From contig NZ_AP031498.1 in assembly GCF_042854845.1 (NCBI RefSeq), positions 3,472,001 to 3,536,000 of the forward strand: a stretch of DNA of 64,000 bases, read 5' to 3'. Of the stretch, positions 9,556 through 17,366 are shown piece by piece. This DNA is from Maricurvus nonylphenolicus. Its GTDB lineage: Bacteria; Pseudomonadota; Gammaproteobacteria; Pseudomonadales; Cellvibrionaceae. Made by a program: the position numbers and the translations under genes. Positions within the stretch are counted from its first letter, which is position 1. Each line of letters begins with the position of its first letter. The notes under the pieces were generated by a model. It did not search any database and was not told the origin of the DNA. It saw nothing but the letters and a program-made list of their open reading frames with translations.

Positions 9556-11085
9556 ATGCCTCGCTCAACCATCAGCACTGGCCATACTAGATTTGGCCAA
9601 GAGCCTAATGCACAGAAGTTACAAAACAACCCCTTACGGATTGCCATTTTGGGTGACTTTACCGGCCGTCAAAGCCGTAATCAGTGCGAACCACAAACAC
9701 TAGCCTCTCGAAATCCTATCCGCATCACCAAAGACAACTTTGAGCGGGTTTTCGAAAATGCGGCTATTCGACTAAAACTACCATCCTGCGAAGAGTACCT
9801 TTGCTTTTCAGAATTTGATGATCTGCACCCGGATTATCTCTACGAGCGCCTACCGCTATTCACACAGTTTAAAAAGCTCAAAAAGCAGCTATTAAACCCT
9901 GAATTACTCCCCACAGCGGCAGCAGAGATACAACAATGGGCCAGTTTTAAAGCATCCGCACCGATACTGGAAAACTCTGCTGAAAACTCAGGTGATACCA
10001 ATTACGGATCCATGCTTGATGCAATGCTCTCGGAAACCAACGGCCTACACCATTACCAAGCCTCACCGGATGGCCAGATAGATCAGTTAATCAAAGATAT
10101 TGTCAGCCCCTATATTTCGCCGAAAGCTGATCCTCGCCAAACCGAGTTACTGGAAGCCGTTGAAGCCGCAAGTGCTGAAGCACTGCGTAAACTACTTCAT
10201 CACAGTAACTTTCAACAATTAGAAGCGAGCTGGCGCAGTCTGCATTTCTTGATTAAACGCCTGGACGGTCATTCTGGCTTGATATTGGACATAATCGATA
10301 TCAGTAAAGAAGAACTGCTAGCCGATTTAACCCAAGCCGATAGCGACCTTGAGCAAGCCGGTATATTTAAAACCCTGGTCGCCAATCAGGCACAGGCTGG
10401 CCAAACGCCTTATCATGCGTTTGTCGGTGACTTTTTTATCGAACCCAATGAGGCAGATCTTGGTCTGGTGATCGATATGTCCACCATTGCCCAAAGTACC
10501 GGGGCAATCTTTATCAGCGCTGCCGATACTGCACTAGCAGGCTGCCCATCACTGGTAGAGGCCGATAATCCCGAAAACTGGTCACTGACTCCTCATCAGC
10601 TAAACCCAGCTGATTGGCAAGACGCCTGGCAAGCAGTACGTGATTTTGAAGCCAGTGAACACTGCCTGCTCAGTGCACCTCGTTTCTTACTGCGTGCCCC
10701 TTACGGCTTACAAAGTGCCACCATCGACAGCTTCGATTTTGAAGAACTCCCCAAAGAGCATACTCATGAATTTTATCTCTGGGGTAATAGTGCTTATTTA
10801 CAAGCCTACCGCCTAGCACAGGGCTATATCGATCACGGCTGGTCAATCGATATAAACCAAGCGATTGAAGTTGATCAACTGCCACTGCATATATTCAAGC
10901 AAGATGGGGAAAGCTGTGTTACGCCCTGCGCGGAGATTAATATGACGGATACCACAGCAAAAGCTCTGTCTGATACAGGCATCAGTGTTGTGCGCTCCAT
11001 CAGGCATCAAGACAAGGTTATAGTGACAGCCGGGGAGTCTTTGGCTTTTAGTCGAAAATTACAGAGTCTGTGGAATAACGGATAA
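9556..11085 (+). CDS. TssB-like/TssC-like composite sheath protein
   Basis: This 509-aa protein has two parts. Residues about 25-135 (PLRIAILGDFTGR, then NPIRITKDNFERVF and FSEFDDLHPDYLYERLPLF) resemble the TssB-like N-terminal domain of composite contractile-sheath proteins. Residues about 195-470 resemble TssC (FQQLEASWRSLHFLI, YHAFVGDFFIEPNEADLG, APRFLLRAPYG, YLWGNSAYLQAYRL). It stops before the C-terminal DKVGS...CERWL region that both other TssC proteins keep. It starts at ATG 9556 with AAGGA 7 nt upstream. Its role is unknown; a cap, adaptor or length-control part of the sheath is possible. The fusion call is by eye, without alignment. Confidence 0.8.
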   Translation: MPRSTISTGHTRFGQEPNAQKLQNNPLRIAILGDFTGRQSRNQCEPQTLASRNPIRITKDNFERVFENAAIRLKLPSCEEYLCFSEFDDLHPDYLYERLPLFTQFKKLKKQLLNPELLPTAAAEIQQWASFKASAPILENSAENSGDTNYGSMLDAMLSETNGLHHYQASPDGQIDQLIKDIVSPYISPKADPRQTELLEAVEAASAEALRKLLHHSNFQQLEASWRSLHFLIKRLDGHSGLILDIIDISKEELLADLTQADSDLEQAGIFKTLVANQAQAGQTPYHAFVGDFFIEPNEADLGLVIDMSTIAQSTGAIFISAADTALAGCPSLVEADNPENWSLTPHQLNPADWQDAWQAVRDFEASEHCLLSAPRFLLRAPYGLQSATIDSFDFEELPKEHTHEFYLWGNSAYLQAYRLAQGYIDHGWSIDINQAIEVDQLPLHIFKQDGESCVTPCAEINMTDTTAKALSDTGISVVRSIRHQDKVIVTAGESLAFSRKLQSLWNNG

Positions 11086-11101
11086 GGTTTGGACCTTATC
11101 C
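11080..11101. terminator. Hairpin between convergent T6SS operons
   Basis: A perfect 9-bp stem (GGATAAGGT / ACCTTATCC, loop TTGG) spans the stop codon of the rightward composite sheath gene and ends 4 nt before the stop of the leftward 11105 gene. There is no U-tract on either side, so it may block or stabilise both transcripts without being a classical intrinsic terminator. Confidence 0.45.
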
Positions 11102-11104
11102 GCC

Positions 11105-11899
11105 TTACGCAACCTGATTGTGCTGTCGATATTCCAGACGAAAGCTTTCAATAATTCCTAGAAAAGTAGGTTTTAGCCGTCGGTAATCTGATTTAGCACA
11201 CCAGAAATAGAGGGTGTAAAATGCCTGGCTTCCTTCAAATACTACAATAAGATAGACCAGATCATGTACTGTACCTATATCAGCAGGATTTAGTGGCTTT
11301 TCAAGGGCCATGAATAGTTCCGACAAATAGGCCTCATCTTGTGACCTATCAATTTTAATAAGTCGACAAAACTCTTCCATATATACGCTAGCCATTCTCT
11401 GACAAGCGTCATTTACCGTGGCTTTAGCATATTGATGGAGTGTAGGAACCTGATCAAAATCCTGCTTCTTTTGTGCAATGGAGATAAAATAACTATTCTC
11501 CACTGCACAACTAGCTTGCATACTTGCATTCGAATTGAGTCCAGATACAGGTTTCCAACCCGTGGGAAAGAGCAAGGATTCAACTTCTTGCTCTCTGACC
11601 TTAGAAAGGTTATCAGGATTGACTGATCGCCTGGATTTTCCTTCGGTGGAGAAGATCTGCTTTTGATCATAGTTAAGAGACGTATGCCAGCCCAACTGCC
11701 AGATAGCCTTAATATAAGACTTGGCTTCTCCAAGTGAGGCAAACGCTTTGATTCGGTAAGGAGAACTATCTATTAGTAATCGAAGACGAGAATTCGAAAC
11801 TCCCGCCTTTTTTATTAATAAGTCATATGCCCTCTGAGGGTCAAAATTAGTCCTTACTTTCCCAGAGAATATAATCTCGTAATGATTATCCGAACTCAA
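11105..11899 (-). CDS. DcrB/PsbP-fold-like protein beside the lipase effector
   Basis: The 264-aa product is the last gene of the hcp/vgrG module. Residues about 7-75 form a small alpha/beta domain (YEIIFSGKVRTNFDPQRAYD ... IKAFASLGEAKSYIKAI). From about residue 108 there is a DcrB/Mog1/PsbP-like pattern: LFPTGWKPVSGLNSNASMQA, DFDQVPTLHQYAKA, and the ending YTLYFWCAKSDYRRLKPTF...SFR. No signal peptide is visible. DcrB-like DUF1795 proteins include the Eag chaperones for membrane-segment-bearing T6SS effectors, so chaperone is one reading and immunity the other. The start is TTG 11899, with AGGGA 8 nt upstream; the lipase gene ends 28 nt before it. Bases are AT-rich like the lipase. Confidence 0.65.
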   Translation of the reverse strand: MSSDNHYEIIFSGKVRTNFDPQRAYDLLIKKAGVSNSRLRLLIDSSPYRIKAFASLGEAKSYIKAIWQLGWHTSLNYDQKQIFSTEGKSRRSVNPDNLSKVREQEVESLLFPTGWKPVSGLNSNASMQASCAVENSYFISIAQKKQDFDQVPTLHQYAKATVNDACQRMASVYMEEFCRLIKIDRSQDEAYLSELFMALEKPLNPADIGTVHDLVYLIVVFEGSQAFYTLYFWCAKSDYRRLKPTFLGIIESFRLEYRQHNQVA

Positions 11900-11927
11900 G
11901 CTTTCATCCCTGACTGCTTTTCTAAAA

Positions 11928-13085
11928 CTAGTGTAAAGACTGTCCAGCCCTTTTGGTCAACTCTGAAACCATATGATGCATACGGATAAACATCAACCTG
12001 ATAAATGCGTAGGTAAAATTAGTTGTCTCTGTAACAATAATACCTAGCATTTTAGCCATACGCTTCAATAAGCAGACGACCCAATAACCTGCTTTTTTTC
12101 CAAAACTGTAAGCCTTGTGCATCAAGTAAGCAAGCCTATCTAGCAGAGTAAAAGCAGTACTCCCTGACACCACAACACCAACAAAGAATATCTCAGAAAC
12201 TTTATTCATTACCCAGAGGATCGCTGCACTCATGAGCTTGGCAGAATTAAGCGTTAATGCTACGGGCCCTTCAGACTCTAACCATGAAACAAGAGCACTT
12301 TCGAGTATTTCTGGTTCGTTAAATGATTTAAGGACCTTCCAATCATCTGATGATTTATTAGTTACGTTTTTTTGGTAGGTCGCAATACTATGATACTTAA
12401 TTGGATTTTGAGCTGCTGCACAAGCCATCCGGTAATCACCACGGCTATCAGTAACATGACTGAAAGGCCATGTTGGAACCATAGGCACAGGATCAAGATT
12501 GTGAAAAACCCGGTATACGTTTTCGTTTCCAACTCTACGGCAGCATGCATCAGAAAATAACGGCATACCAACTCTAGGGCTGCCAAAGGTATATAAACTC
12601 ACCTTTACAGACGTGTTGGCTTTCAACCAGTCTGAGACTAATGTGGCCAATGCACCACCCAAGCTATGGCCCACACAATGGACGTAATGAATATTCTTAG
12701 TCGCAAGTTCCGAAGCAAACGCCCTTAATTGTGGCAAAAATGATTGAAAAGTATAATAAAATCCTTGATGAACCAGGCCTCCAGTCTCAAAACGCTTAAG
12801 ACCAGCATTAAGATCTGTCAAGCCATCAAATAAACTGGCCGTCCCTTTAATGATAACAAAAGCCTGCCCTTTATATTTATCTTCCTTTCCAAAGGCTGCT
12901 ACGCCCATGTTGTGAGTGGACTTCAAAATTCCAAGAGCACCTGTTGTACCTTTTATTTTATCATCTTGGTTAACCTCAAAACTATCAGCATGGACTTCCA
13001 AGAAGTCATTAACTGTCAGCTCTGATTTGATATTATATATATCAGCAGCCAATTCAGCGGCATAAACAGGACTTAGACTATTCAC
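11928..13085 (-). CDS. Class 3 lipase, probable T6SS phospholipase effector (Tle)
   Basis: The protein has an alpha/beta-hydrolase lipase class 3 core: AFVIIKGTASLFDGLTDLNA, the nucleophile elbow GHSLGG (Ser141), a probable catalytic Asp198 in VFHNLDPVPMVP and His232 in YHSIATY. Residues about 283-372 are rich in hydrophobic stretches (KVSEIFFVGVVVSGSTAFTL, ATTNF-type region), likely membrane-inserting. I place the start at GTG 13085, preceded by GGAAGG 9 nt upstream and overlapping the previous stop by 8 nt; the longer reading from 13154 would overlap that gene by 77 nt. Position in the hcp-vgrG-PAAR module points to an antibacterial or anti-host lipid hydrolase, as for TseL-type effectors. 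Free-standing secretion via PAAR/VgrG is inferred. Confidence 0.82.
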   Translation of the reverse strand: MNSLSPVYAAELAADIYNIKSELTVNDFLEVHADSFEVNQDDKIKGTTGALGILKSTHNMGVAAFGKEDKYKGQAFVIIKGTASLFDGLTDLNAGLKRFETGGLVHQGFYYTFQSFLPQLRAFASELATKNIHYVHCVGHSLGGALATLVSDWLKANTSVKVSLYTFGSPRVGMPLFSDACCRRVGNENVYRVFHNLDPVPMVPTWPFSHVTDSRGDYRMACAAAQNPIKYHSIATYQKNVTNKSSDDWKVLKSFNEPEILESALVSWLESEGPVALTLNSAKLMSAAILWVMNKVSEIFFVGVVVSGSTAFTLLDRLAYLMHKAYSFGKKAGYWVVCLLKRMAKMLGIIVTETTNFTYAFIRLMFIRMHHMVSELTKRAGQSLH

Positions 13086-13572
13086 TTTGTTGCACCTTCC
13101 ATTTGCATCGTGTAAATAAAATAGCTCCAAAATCTCTATAGAGCGTTCTCTCATCAGTTAATTCACAAGTAAAATCCAGAGCATCTCCACCTAATTCAGA
13201 ATTTTCTTCTGGGCTTCGCTTTGAATTAGACCAAATATCAACCTCTTCACCATCATGTTCTACCAATATCTTCTGAGCAGCTACAAATTCTGCTGGAAAG
13301 ACTTGAGAAATACTTCTTCCACGCACAGCTGGGAAGCTAAAGCGACCTTCACTATCTGTAGTTGTCTCTTCCTCAACAAGCTTATTCATTTCATACTTTC
13401 GAATAACCTTAGCGCCAGTTACTGCTTTTCCTTCATGGGTCACAATCCCTGAAACTTCTGAGAATAAATAAGCCTTACCGGCATCAAATATAGACATAGC
13501 AACCCCAACACTTGAAAACATGAGCAAATTGATAAAAACCAGTGCTTTTATTTTATACATTCTTAAATCCAT
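13078..13572 (-). CDS. Exported DUF6795-like protein (immunity candidate)
   Basis: This 164-aa protein opens with a hydrophobic segment (IKALVFINLLMFSSVGVAM), so it is exported or anchored by its N-terminus. The body is a carboxypeptidase-regulatory-like beta domain with GIVTHEGKAVTGAKVIR and TTTDSEGRFSFPAV, followed by SPEENSELGGDALDFTCEL. This matches the DUF6795-type proteins I recall from T6SS effector loci. Lying just before the lipase gene (8-nt overlap with its GTG start) and facing the periplasm, it could be the immunity protein for a membrane-attacking lipase. ATG at 13572 is used here; a second ATG at 13560 is equally possible. Confidence 0.7.
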   Translation of the reverse strand: MDLRMYKIKALVFINLLMFSSVGVAMSIFDAGKAYLFSEVSGIVTHEGKAVTGAKVIRKYEMNKLVEEETTTDSEGRFSFPAVRGRSISQVFPAEFVAAQKILVEHDGEEVDIWSNSKRSPEENSELGGDALDFTCELTDERTLYRDFGAILFTRCKWKVQQSE

Positions 13573-13582
13573 TACGAACTAG

Positions 13583-13876
13583 TTACCCCACCAAAACCGT
13601 AGGACACCCAGCCACTATCTTACCACCATGGGCGGTACTATCGCCTAATCTTGCAGCAGGTTTCCCCTGAATTAATACCGTACCACTGCCTGATGCCACA
13701 GTATCAGGAGGACCAACACAGACACAGGTGCTACCCACAGTAGCCGAGGGCAAACCTCCAATGATCACTGTTGGTCCGCCAGGGACTACGATTGGGCCGC
13801 CAACGTGAGGCACGGGCCCAGGGTTCACAGCTGGGCAGACATGCATATCAGTAATACGCGCCGAAGGCATTCCCAT
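13583..13876 (-). CDS. PAAR-domain spike tip protein
   Basis: The 97-aa protein is a bare PAAR domain: MPSARITDMHVCPAV..., repeated G/P-rich strands (GGPIVVPGGPTVIIGG), VLIQGKPAARLGDSTAHGG and the final GCPTVLVG. The conserved His and Cys residues that bind zinc (H and C in MHVCP, H in AHGG, C in AGCP) are present. PAAR proteins sharpen the VgrG trimer and dock effectors. There is no toxin extension, so it probably carries the lipase encoded downstream. GGGGAT precedes the ATG. Confidence 0.92.
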   Translation of the reverse strand: MGMPSARITDMHVCPAVNPGPVPHVGGPIVVPGGPTVIIGGLPSATVGSTCVCVGPPDTVASGSGTVLIQGKPAARLGDSTAHGGKIVAGCPTVLVG

Positions 13877-13888
13877 CGTTGCTATCCC

Positions 13889-14461
13889 CTAGATTGAGCC
13901 ATTTCCGCCCTGGGCCAGATTTACCCCTTGAGCAATAAACTGGCTTAAGCTTTGTTCAGGATCATCAGCATTGTGCAGAACCCCTGCCAAGGTCACACCA
14001 CCTGCTACCGCATGGGCATATAGATACTCAGGCGGCATAATTTCCGGCTCACCTTCCGGGGCCATACTACCCGTACTCCAACTTGCTGCGGTAGCAGCCC
14101 AACTGGCGGGAGTTTCGTATTTGGTCTTTTCGCCCAAATCCCGGCAGCGCAAGCGATTTTCTTCAGTTGGCTGTTTTGCCCAAGCCTCTGCCGCGATTAA
14201 AGCATTGATATTATGTTCATCGGTATCCGGGGTTTGAATTTGGCGCGCGACTAAACATGCCCACCACACGGCTTCTCGCTTGGGCAAGCCGTGAGCAATT
14301 AATTTGATAGCATCATAGTGGCAATTAGCGTCTACCAAATCTTCAACACTGGCATGGGGCGTTTTATCCGGAATAAGCGCGGTTTCTGCTTCATCACTCA
14401 ATTCAAAGTGCTGAATCAACTCTGCAGCATTGATGGCTTTTACTTTTACCCAATCATTCAT
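13889..14461 (-). CDS. Conserved VgrG-linked accessory protein (DUF6931-like)
   Basis: A 190-aa acidic, Trp- and Ala-rich soluble protein lies between vgrG (22 nt away) and PAAR. Visible features are ELIQHFELSDEAETAL, LPKREAVWWACLVARQI and YLYAHAVAGGVTLAGVLHN. I recall similar proteins (DUF6931) encoded beside vgrG in other T6SS loci, but the family name is from memory. It may help load PAAR or effector on VgrG. I chose ATG 14461 over the in-frame TTG 14473; neither has a good Shine-Dalgarno sequence. Confidence 0.7.
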   Translation of the reverse strand: MNDWVKVKAINAAELIQHFELSDEAETALIPDKTPHASVEDLVDANCHYDAIKLIAHGLPKREAVWWACLVARQIQTPDTDEHNINALIAAEAWAKQPTEENRLRCRDLGEKTKYETPASWAATAASWSTGSMAPEGEPEIMPPEYLYAHAVAGGVTLAGVLHNADDPEQSLSQFIAQGVNLAQGGNGSI

Positions 14462-14483
14462 ATCAAATATCAAGCGCTTATCA

Positions 14484-16370
14484 TTAGTTAATCTTCGTTA
14501 ACCCACCCTTGAGGGTGAGAATACCACCAGCTTTTACGGTACCCATGGCACTGGCATTACAGTCAACTTTCGTCGCCTTCATGGTAATACCCGTCGGTGT
14601 CATTTTGATTGTGCTGCCTCCGACCTTGAGCTCTATAGAGGTTTTCGAGGTAATCTTTATAGCCCCTTTAACATCCGTAGTCTGGGTACCACTACTAATC
14701 TTCGTGCTTTGATTACCTTTGCTGACGGTGTAATCCTGATTTCCCTGACTGATCGTTGTGCTTTCATTACCCTCAGACACGGTAATCGAACGATTTTTAA
14801 TCACCTCCAGGGTTTGATTATTCTCGACCTTACCGCTTTGGTCATTGTGAATCAGGAAATTGTGGTCTTTTCCTGCTTCCATATAAATCTCTTCTTCACC
14901 GCCTTTGTCGTCAAAACGCAACTCGTTAAACTTGCTGCTTTCATACTGGGTTTTCCAACCACTTTGCGTAGCGGTGTAATTAGGTCCTTCATTAGTGCCG
15001 TTGTAGACTGCCCCGCTCACTACCGGGCGATCCGGATCACCATTGATATAGGTGACCACAACCTCCTGCCCAACACGGGGTACAAAATTAGCGCCCCAGT
15101 TTTTGCCAGCGAAGGACTGCATAACACGAACCCAACAGGAGTTCTGCGCTGAATTCCAGGGGAACTTCACCTTGACTTGAGTATAGGGATCTACCGAGCT
15201 ACTGGGCACCGTGGCTTTAACTTCCAGCACAGAGGCTAATTGAGGATGATCGATGCGCTTGCGCTGGAAATCCGGTGCTGGGCGAAGAGTTACAGAAGCC
15301 GGGACACAGTCAAACTCGTTTTTAAATAAGGTATCGCGATTATTACCATCAGACGCGATAATCTTTACATGTGTCAGCAGATAGGTATCTTTTTCCGTTG
15401 CTAAGGTATGGTCAAATTTAAATCGACCACCTGCGGCAAATTCAGAGCAATCACTCGCCCCTTTTGCAATATCAAAACCTGACTCGTGATGCTCAACGGA
15501 ACGCTCTAACAGAGCCTTGTTATAGCTGTCTTTTAATTTGTGTTTATGTTCAGGCTCAAATTCAAAGTGATACAGTCCGTACTGCTTGTGCACATAGGGT
15601 GAGACATCATTGAGCTTGGATTTGGTGCTAATGACCTGCTTGTTATCTTTTGTGGTGGTGTATTCGTTATAGTCTTTAAATTCAAAGCCGCCGGTATGAT
15701 AACTGTAACTGCGCTCCCAACGCTGAACGGTATTTTTTGTAGGGTGGCTACCACCACCATCGTATTCTATCTTCTCGCCGGTGCAATCAAAGTAATCCTG
15801 AGCATCATCCGCCAATACCATCGTATGGGCTCCCTTGGTATGCTCAAAGTAGTAGCTGATGCCCTCTTCTGCCATTAAACGGCAGACAAACTCAAAGTCA
15901 GTTTCATCAAACTGTACGCAATACTCACGGGCAAGATACTCGGCAGATAGCTTTAGTTTAAGCGTTACAACCTTACTATATGCTCCCAGCACCTCTTCTA
16001 TAATCTGCTTGGCACTCTTTTTATGGAAGACGCGGTTTTCAGAAGCCAGGGTTGTAAACCAAAAGCCCGGTACAATTTTCGCACGATAACAACGCAAACC
16101 ATTGCCATCGACATCAAACATGGAGAACTGGGTAACATAGCCATTGATCAGGCGACCATTCTCTAAACCCTTGTTAAATACCGTCAGCGTAACGGCTTTA
16201 CCCACGATTTGCTGCTGGGTAATTTCGTGGTCATCTGAAAAGAGCTCTATATTGAAATCAAAGAGGTCATTTACATATTCATCACCCTCTAGATAGGTGG
16301 CAATAAATTTGTCTTTGCCCAAAGGAGAATCAATATGAATCAGGCGCTTATCTTGGCTGAGAATAGACAT
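14484..16370 (-). CDS. vgrG: VgrG (TssI) spike protein
   Basis: The 628-aa product has the gp27-like N-terminal half (KFIATYLEGDEYVNDLFDFN, YCVQFDETDFEFVCRLMAEE, GISYYFEHTKGAH), the gp5 OB-fold (VKVKFPWNSAQNSCWVRVMQ, GQEVVVTYINGDPDRPVV) and a C-terminal beta-helical needle with short T/S/K/G repeats (TTISQGNQDYTVSKGNQST). It ends soon after the needle, so it has no toxic extension and must work with separate cargo. It is separated from hcp by a strong hcp terminator, so it is probably read from its own promoter or by read-through. Confidence 0.96.
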   Translation of the reverse strand: MSILSQDKRLIHIDSPLGKDKFIATYLEGDEYVNDLFDFNIELFSDDHEITQQQIVGKAVTLTVFNKGLENGRLINGYVTQFSMFDVDGNGLRCYRAKIVPGFWFTTLASENRVFHKKSAKQIIEEVLGAYSKVVTLKLKLSAEYLAREYCVQFDETDFEFVCRLMAEEGISYYFEHTKGAHTMVLADDAQDYFDCTGEKIEYDGGGSHPTKNTVQRWERSYSYHTGGFEFKDYNEYTTTKDNKQVISTKSKLNDVSPYVHKQYGLYHFEFEPEHKHKLKDSYNKALLERSVEHHESGFDIAKGASDCSEFAAGGRFKFDHTLATEKDTYLLTHVKIIASDGNNRDTLFKNEFDCVPASVTLRPAPDFQRKRIDHPQLASVLEVKATVPSSSVDPYTQVKVKFPWNSAQNSCWVRVMQSFAGKNWGANFVPRVGQEVVVTYINGDPDRPVVSGAVYNGTNEGPNYTATQSGWKTQYESSKFNELRFDDKGGEEEIYMEAGKDHNFLIHNDQSGKVENNQTLEVIKNRSITVSEGNESTTISQGNQDYTVSKGNQSTKISSGTQTTDVKGAIKITSKTSIELKVGGSTIKMTPTGITMKATKVDCNASAMGTVKAGGILTLKGGLTKIN

Positions 16371-16443
16371 AACCTTGTCAACACGTCCATGGTGAGAAGC
16401 AATATCCCTGCTTACTCACAAACTTACATATTAAATGGAAGAT

Positions 16444-16489
16444 AAAACAACAAAAGGGCCAGAGCCTCGCTGTTGTACAGCGAGAGCCC
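16444..16489 (-). terminator. Intrinsic terminator after hcp
   Basis: On the minus strand an 8-bp perfect stem (CTCGCTGT / ACAGCGAG), extended by GGGC/GCCC at its base, is followed by TTTTGTTGTTTT. It lies 22 nt after the hcp stop. It would let hcp be made in excess over vgrG and the effector genes. Confidence 0.85.
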
Positions 16490-16511
16490 GACCCCACCTT
16501 GACCGAACTGC

Positions 16512-17000
16512 TTAGAGAGGCTTGGCAGTGGTAAGGTCGTAACCAACACGCATGTTGGTAGTATTCTTGTGAGTCTTGTCCGCATGAGTGAGGTCACCCT
16601 CAATCTTGGCAAAGCTCAGAGACAGAGACTCTTGTGGTGGACCACCGGCAGCAGCAGTTACGCTGTAAGAAGAGATAATGACATCTTCCAGAGTGTAAGC
16701 CGCATATTTTTCTACCTTGTTACCACCAGTCTGAACAACGTGAATTTCAACATTAACGCCTTCGTCACCAACAACAGAAGCCTTGAACAGACCACCAGAC
16801 GCAGCATCCAGAGCTTTAGTGACAGTCACTTCGCTCAAGCTTGGACGAGTGGATTCACGGTTAGCCATTGCACCAGCTTCCATGGTGATCGCACGGCCTA
16901 CACCAAAGTTGAAGCTATCAACTTCAATCCAGTCTTCGTAACCTTCAGCAGTCACGTTACCCTTTGGAGACAGCGCATTAAAGTTCATGTAAATCGCCAT
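16512..17000 (-). CDS. hcp: Hcp (TssD) tube protein
   Basis: This 162-aa protein is a typical Hcp: MAIYMNFNALSPKGNVTAEG at the start, WIEVDSFNFGVGRAITMEAG, REASRP-type segment RESTRPSLSEVTVTKALDAA, and the ending AGGPPQESLSLSFAKIEGDL. Hcp hexamers stack into the inner tube. AGAGGAA lies 9 nt before the ATG. It heads the leftward module and has its own terminator, which fits the very high demand for tube subunits. Confidence 0.97.
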   Translation of the reverse strand: MAIYMNFNALSPKGNVTAEGYEDWIEVDSFNFGVGRAITMEAGAMANRESTRPSLSEVTVTKALDAASGGLFKASVVGDEGVNVEIHVVQTGGNKVEKYAAYTLEDVIISSYSVTAAAGGPPQESLSLSFAKIEGDLTHADKTHKNTTNMRVGYDLTTAKPL

Positions 17001-17366
17001 TGATCGAATTCCTCTTTCATTTTTGGTCGATAAAGTTTGAGTAATTTATCTCAGCAATCGCTTACTGAGAAATTCTTGCCCTGTGGCAATGCGGTGAATT
17101 TAAGCAAAAGTTTCGTTCTGAAAAAACCTTAATTTTTAACTTTTAAATCCACTCTGACACTATTTTACAAAATGACTCTGACACTATTTATCTACAGATA
17201 AGTAAATCACAGACCTGGCTTTATGCAGATAGCATCTGACCATTTAAAAGCCGCCTAAAGAGTAGAGGTTTTAGTAATTTTGACTCTGACACCATTAATA
17301 ACAAACCTAGAAGGCCATAGAGAAGATAGTCACCGACACAACTAATACTTTTTTACTAGAAAAATC
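17001..17366. other. Non-coding region upstream of hcp
   Basis: The 366-nt AT-rich gap holds the hcp leader with AGAGGAA, a 6-bp inverted repeat TCTCAG/CTGAGA at 17049-17070 that could be an operator, and the three ACTCTGACAC repeats listed separately. I found no good -24/-12 element, and any -35/-10 pair is weak. No gene is visible. Confidence 0.6.
17151..17296. repeat. Three direct copies of ACTCTGACACYATT
   Basis: The 14-mer ACTCTGACAC(T/C)ATT occurs at 17151-17164, 17175-17188 and 17283-17296, all in the same orientation. They lie between hcp and the transposase-like gene, just beyond the 3' end of the latter. The first two are 24 nt apart. They may be ends or relics of the element linked to that gene. 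Confidence 0.75.

Noticed and set aside
12362..12586. Small hydrophobic open frame overlapping the lipase gene
   Set aside because: It is an alternate frame of the lipase on the same strand, without its own start signal.
13086..13154. Longer lipase reading from ATG 13154
   Set aside because: It would overlap the upstream gene by 77 nt, while GTG 13085 has GGAAGG at good spacing and a start that fits class 3 lipase effectors.
17001..17130. Sigma-54 promoter before hcp
   Set aside because: Many T6SS hcp genes have one, but no GG-N10-GC element with a fitting context was found.
17151..17296. CRISPR-like array
   Set aside because: Only three 14-mers with unequal spacing (24 and 108 nt), which is not a CRISPR layout.
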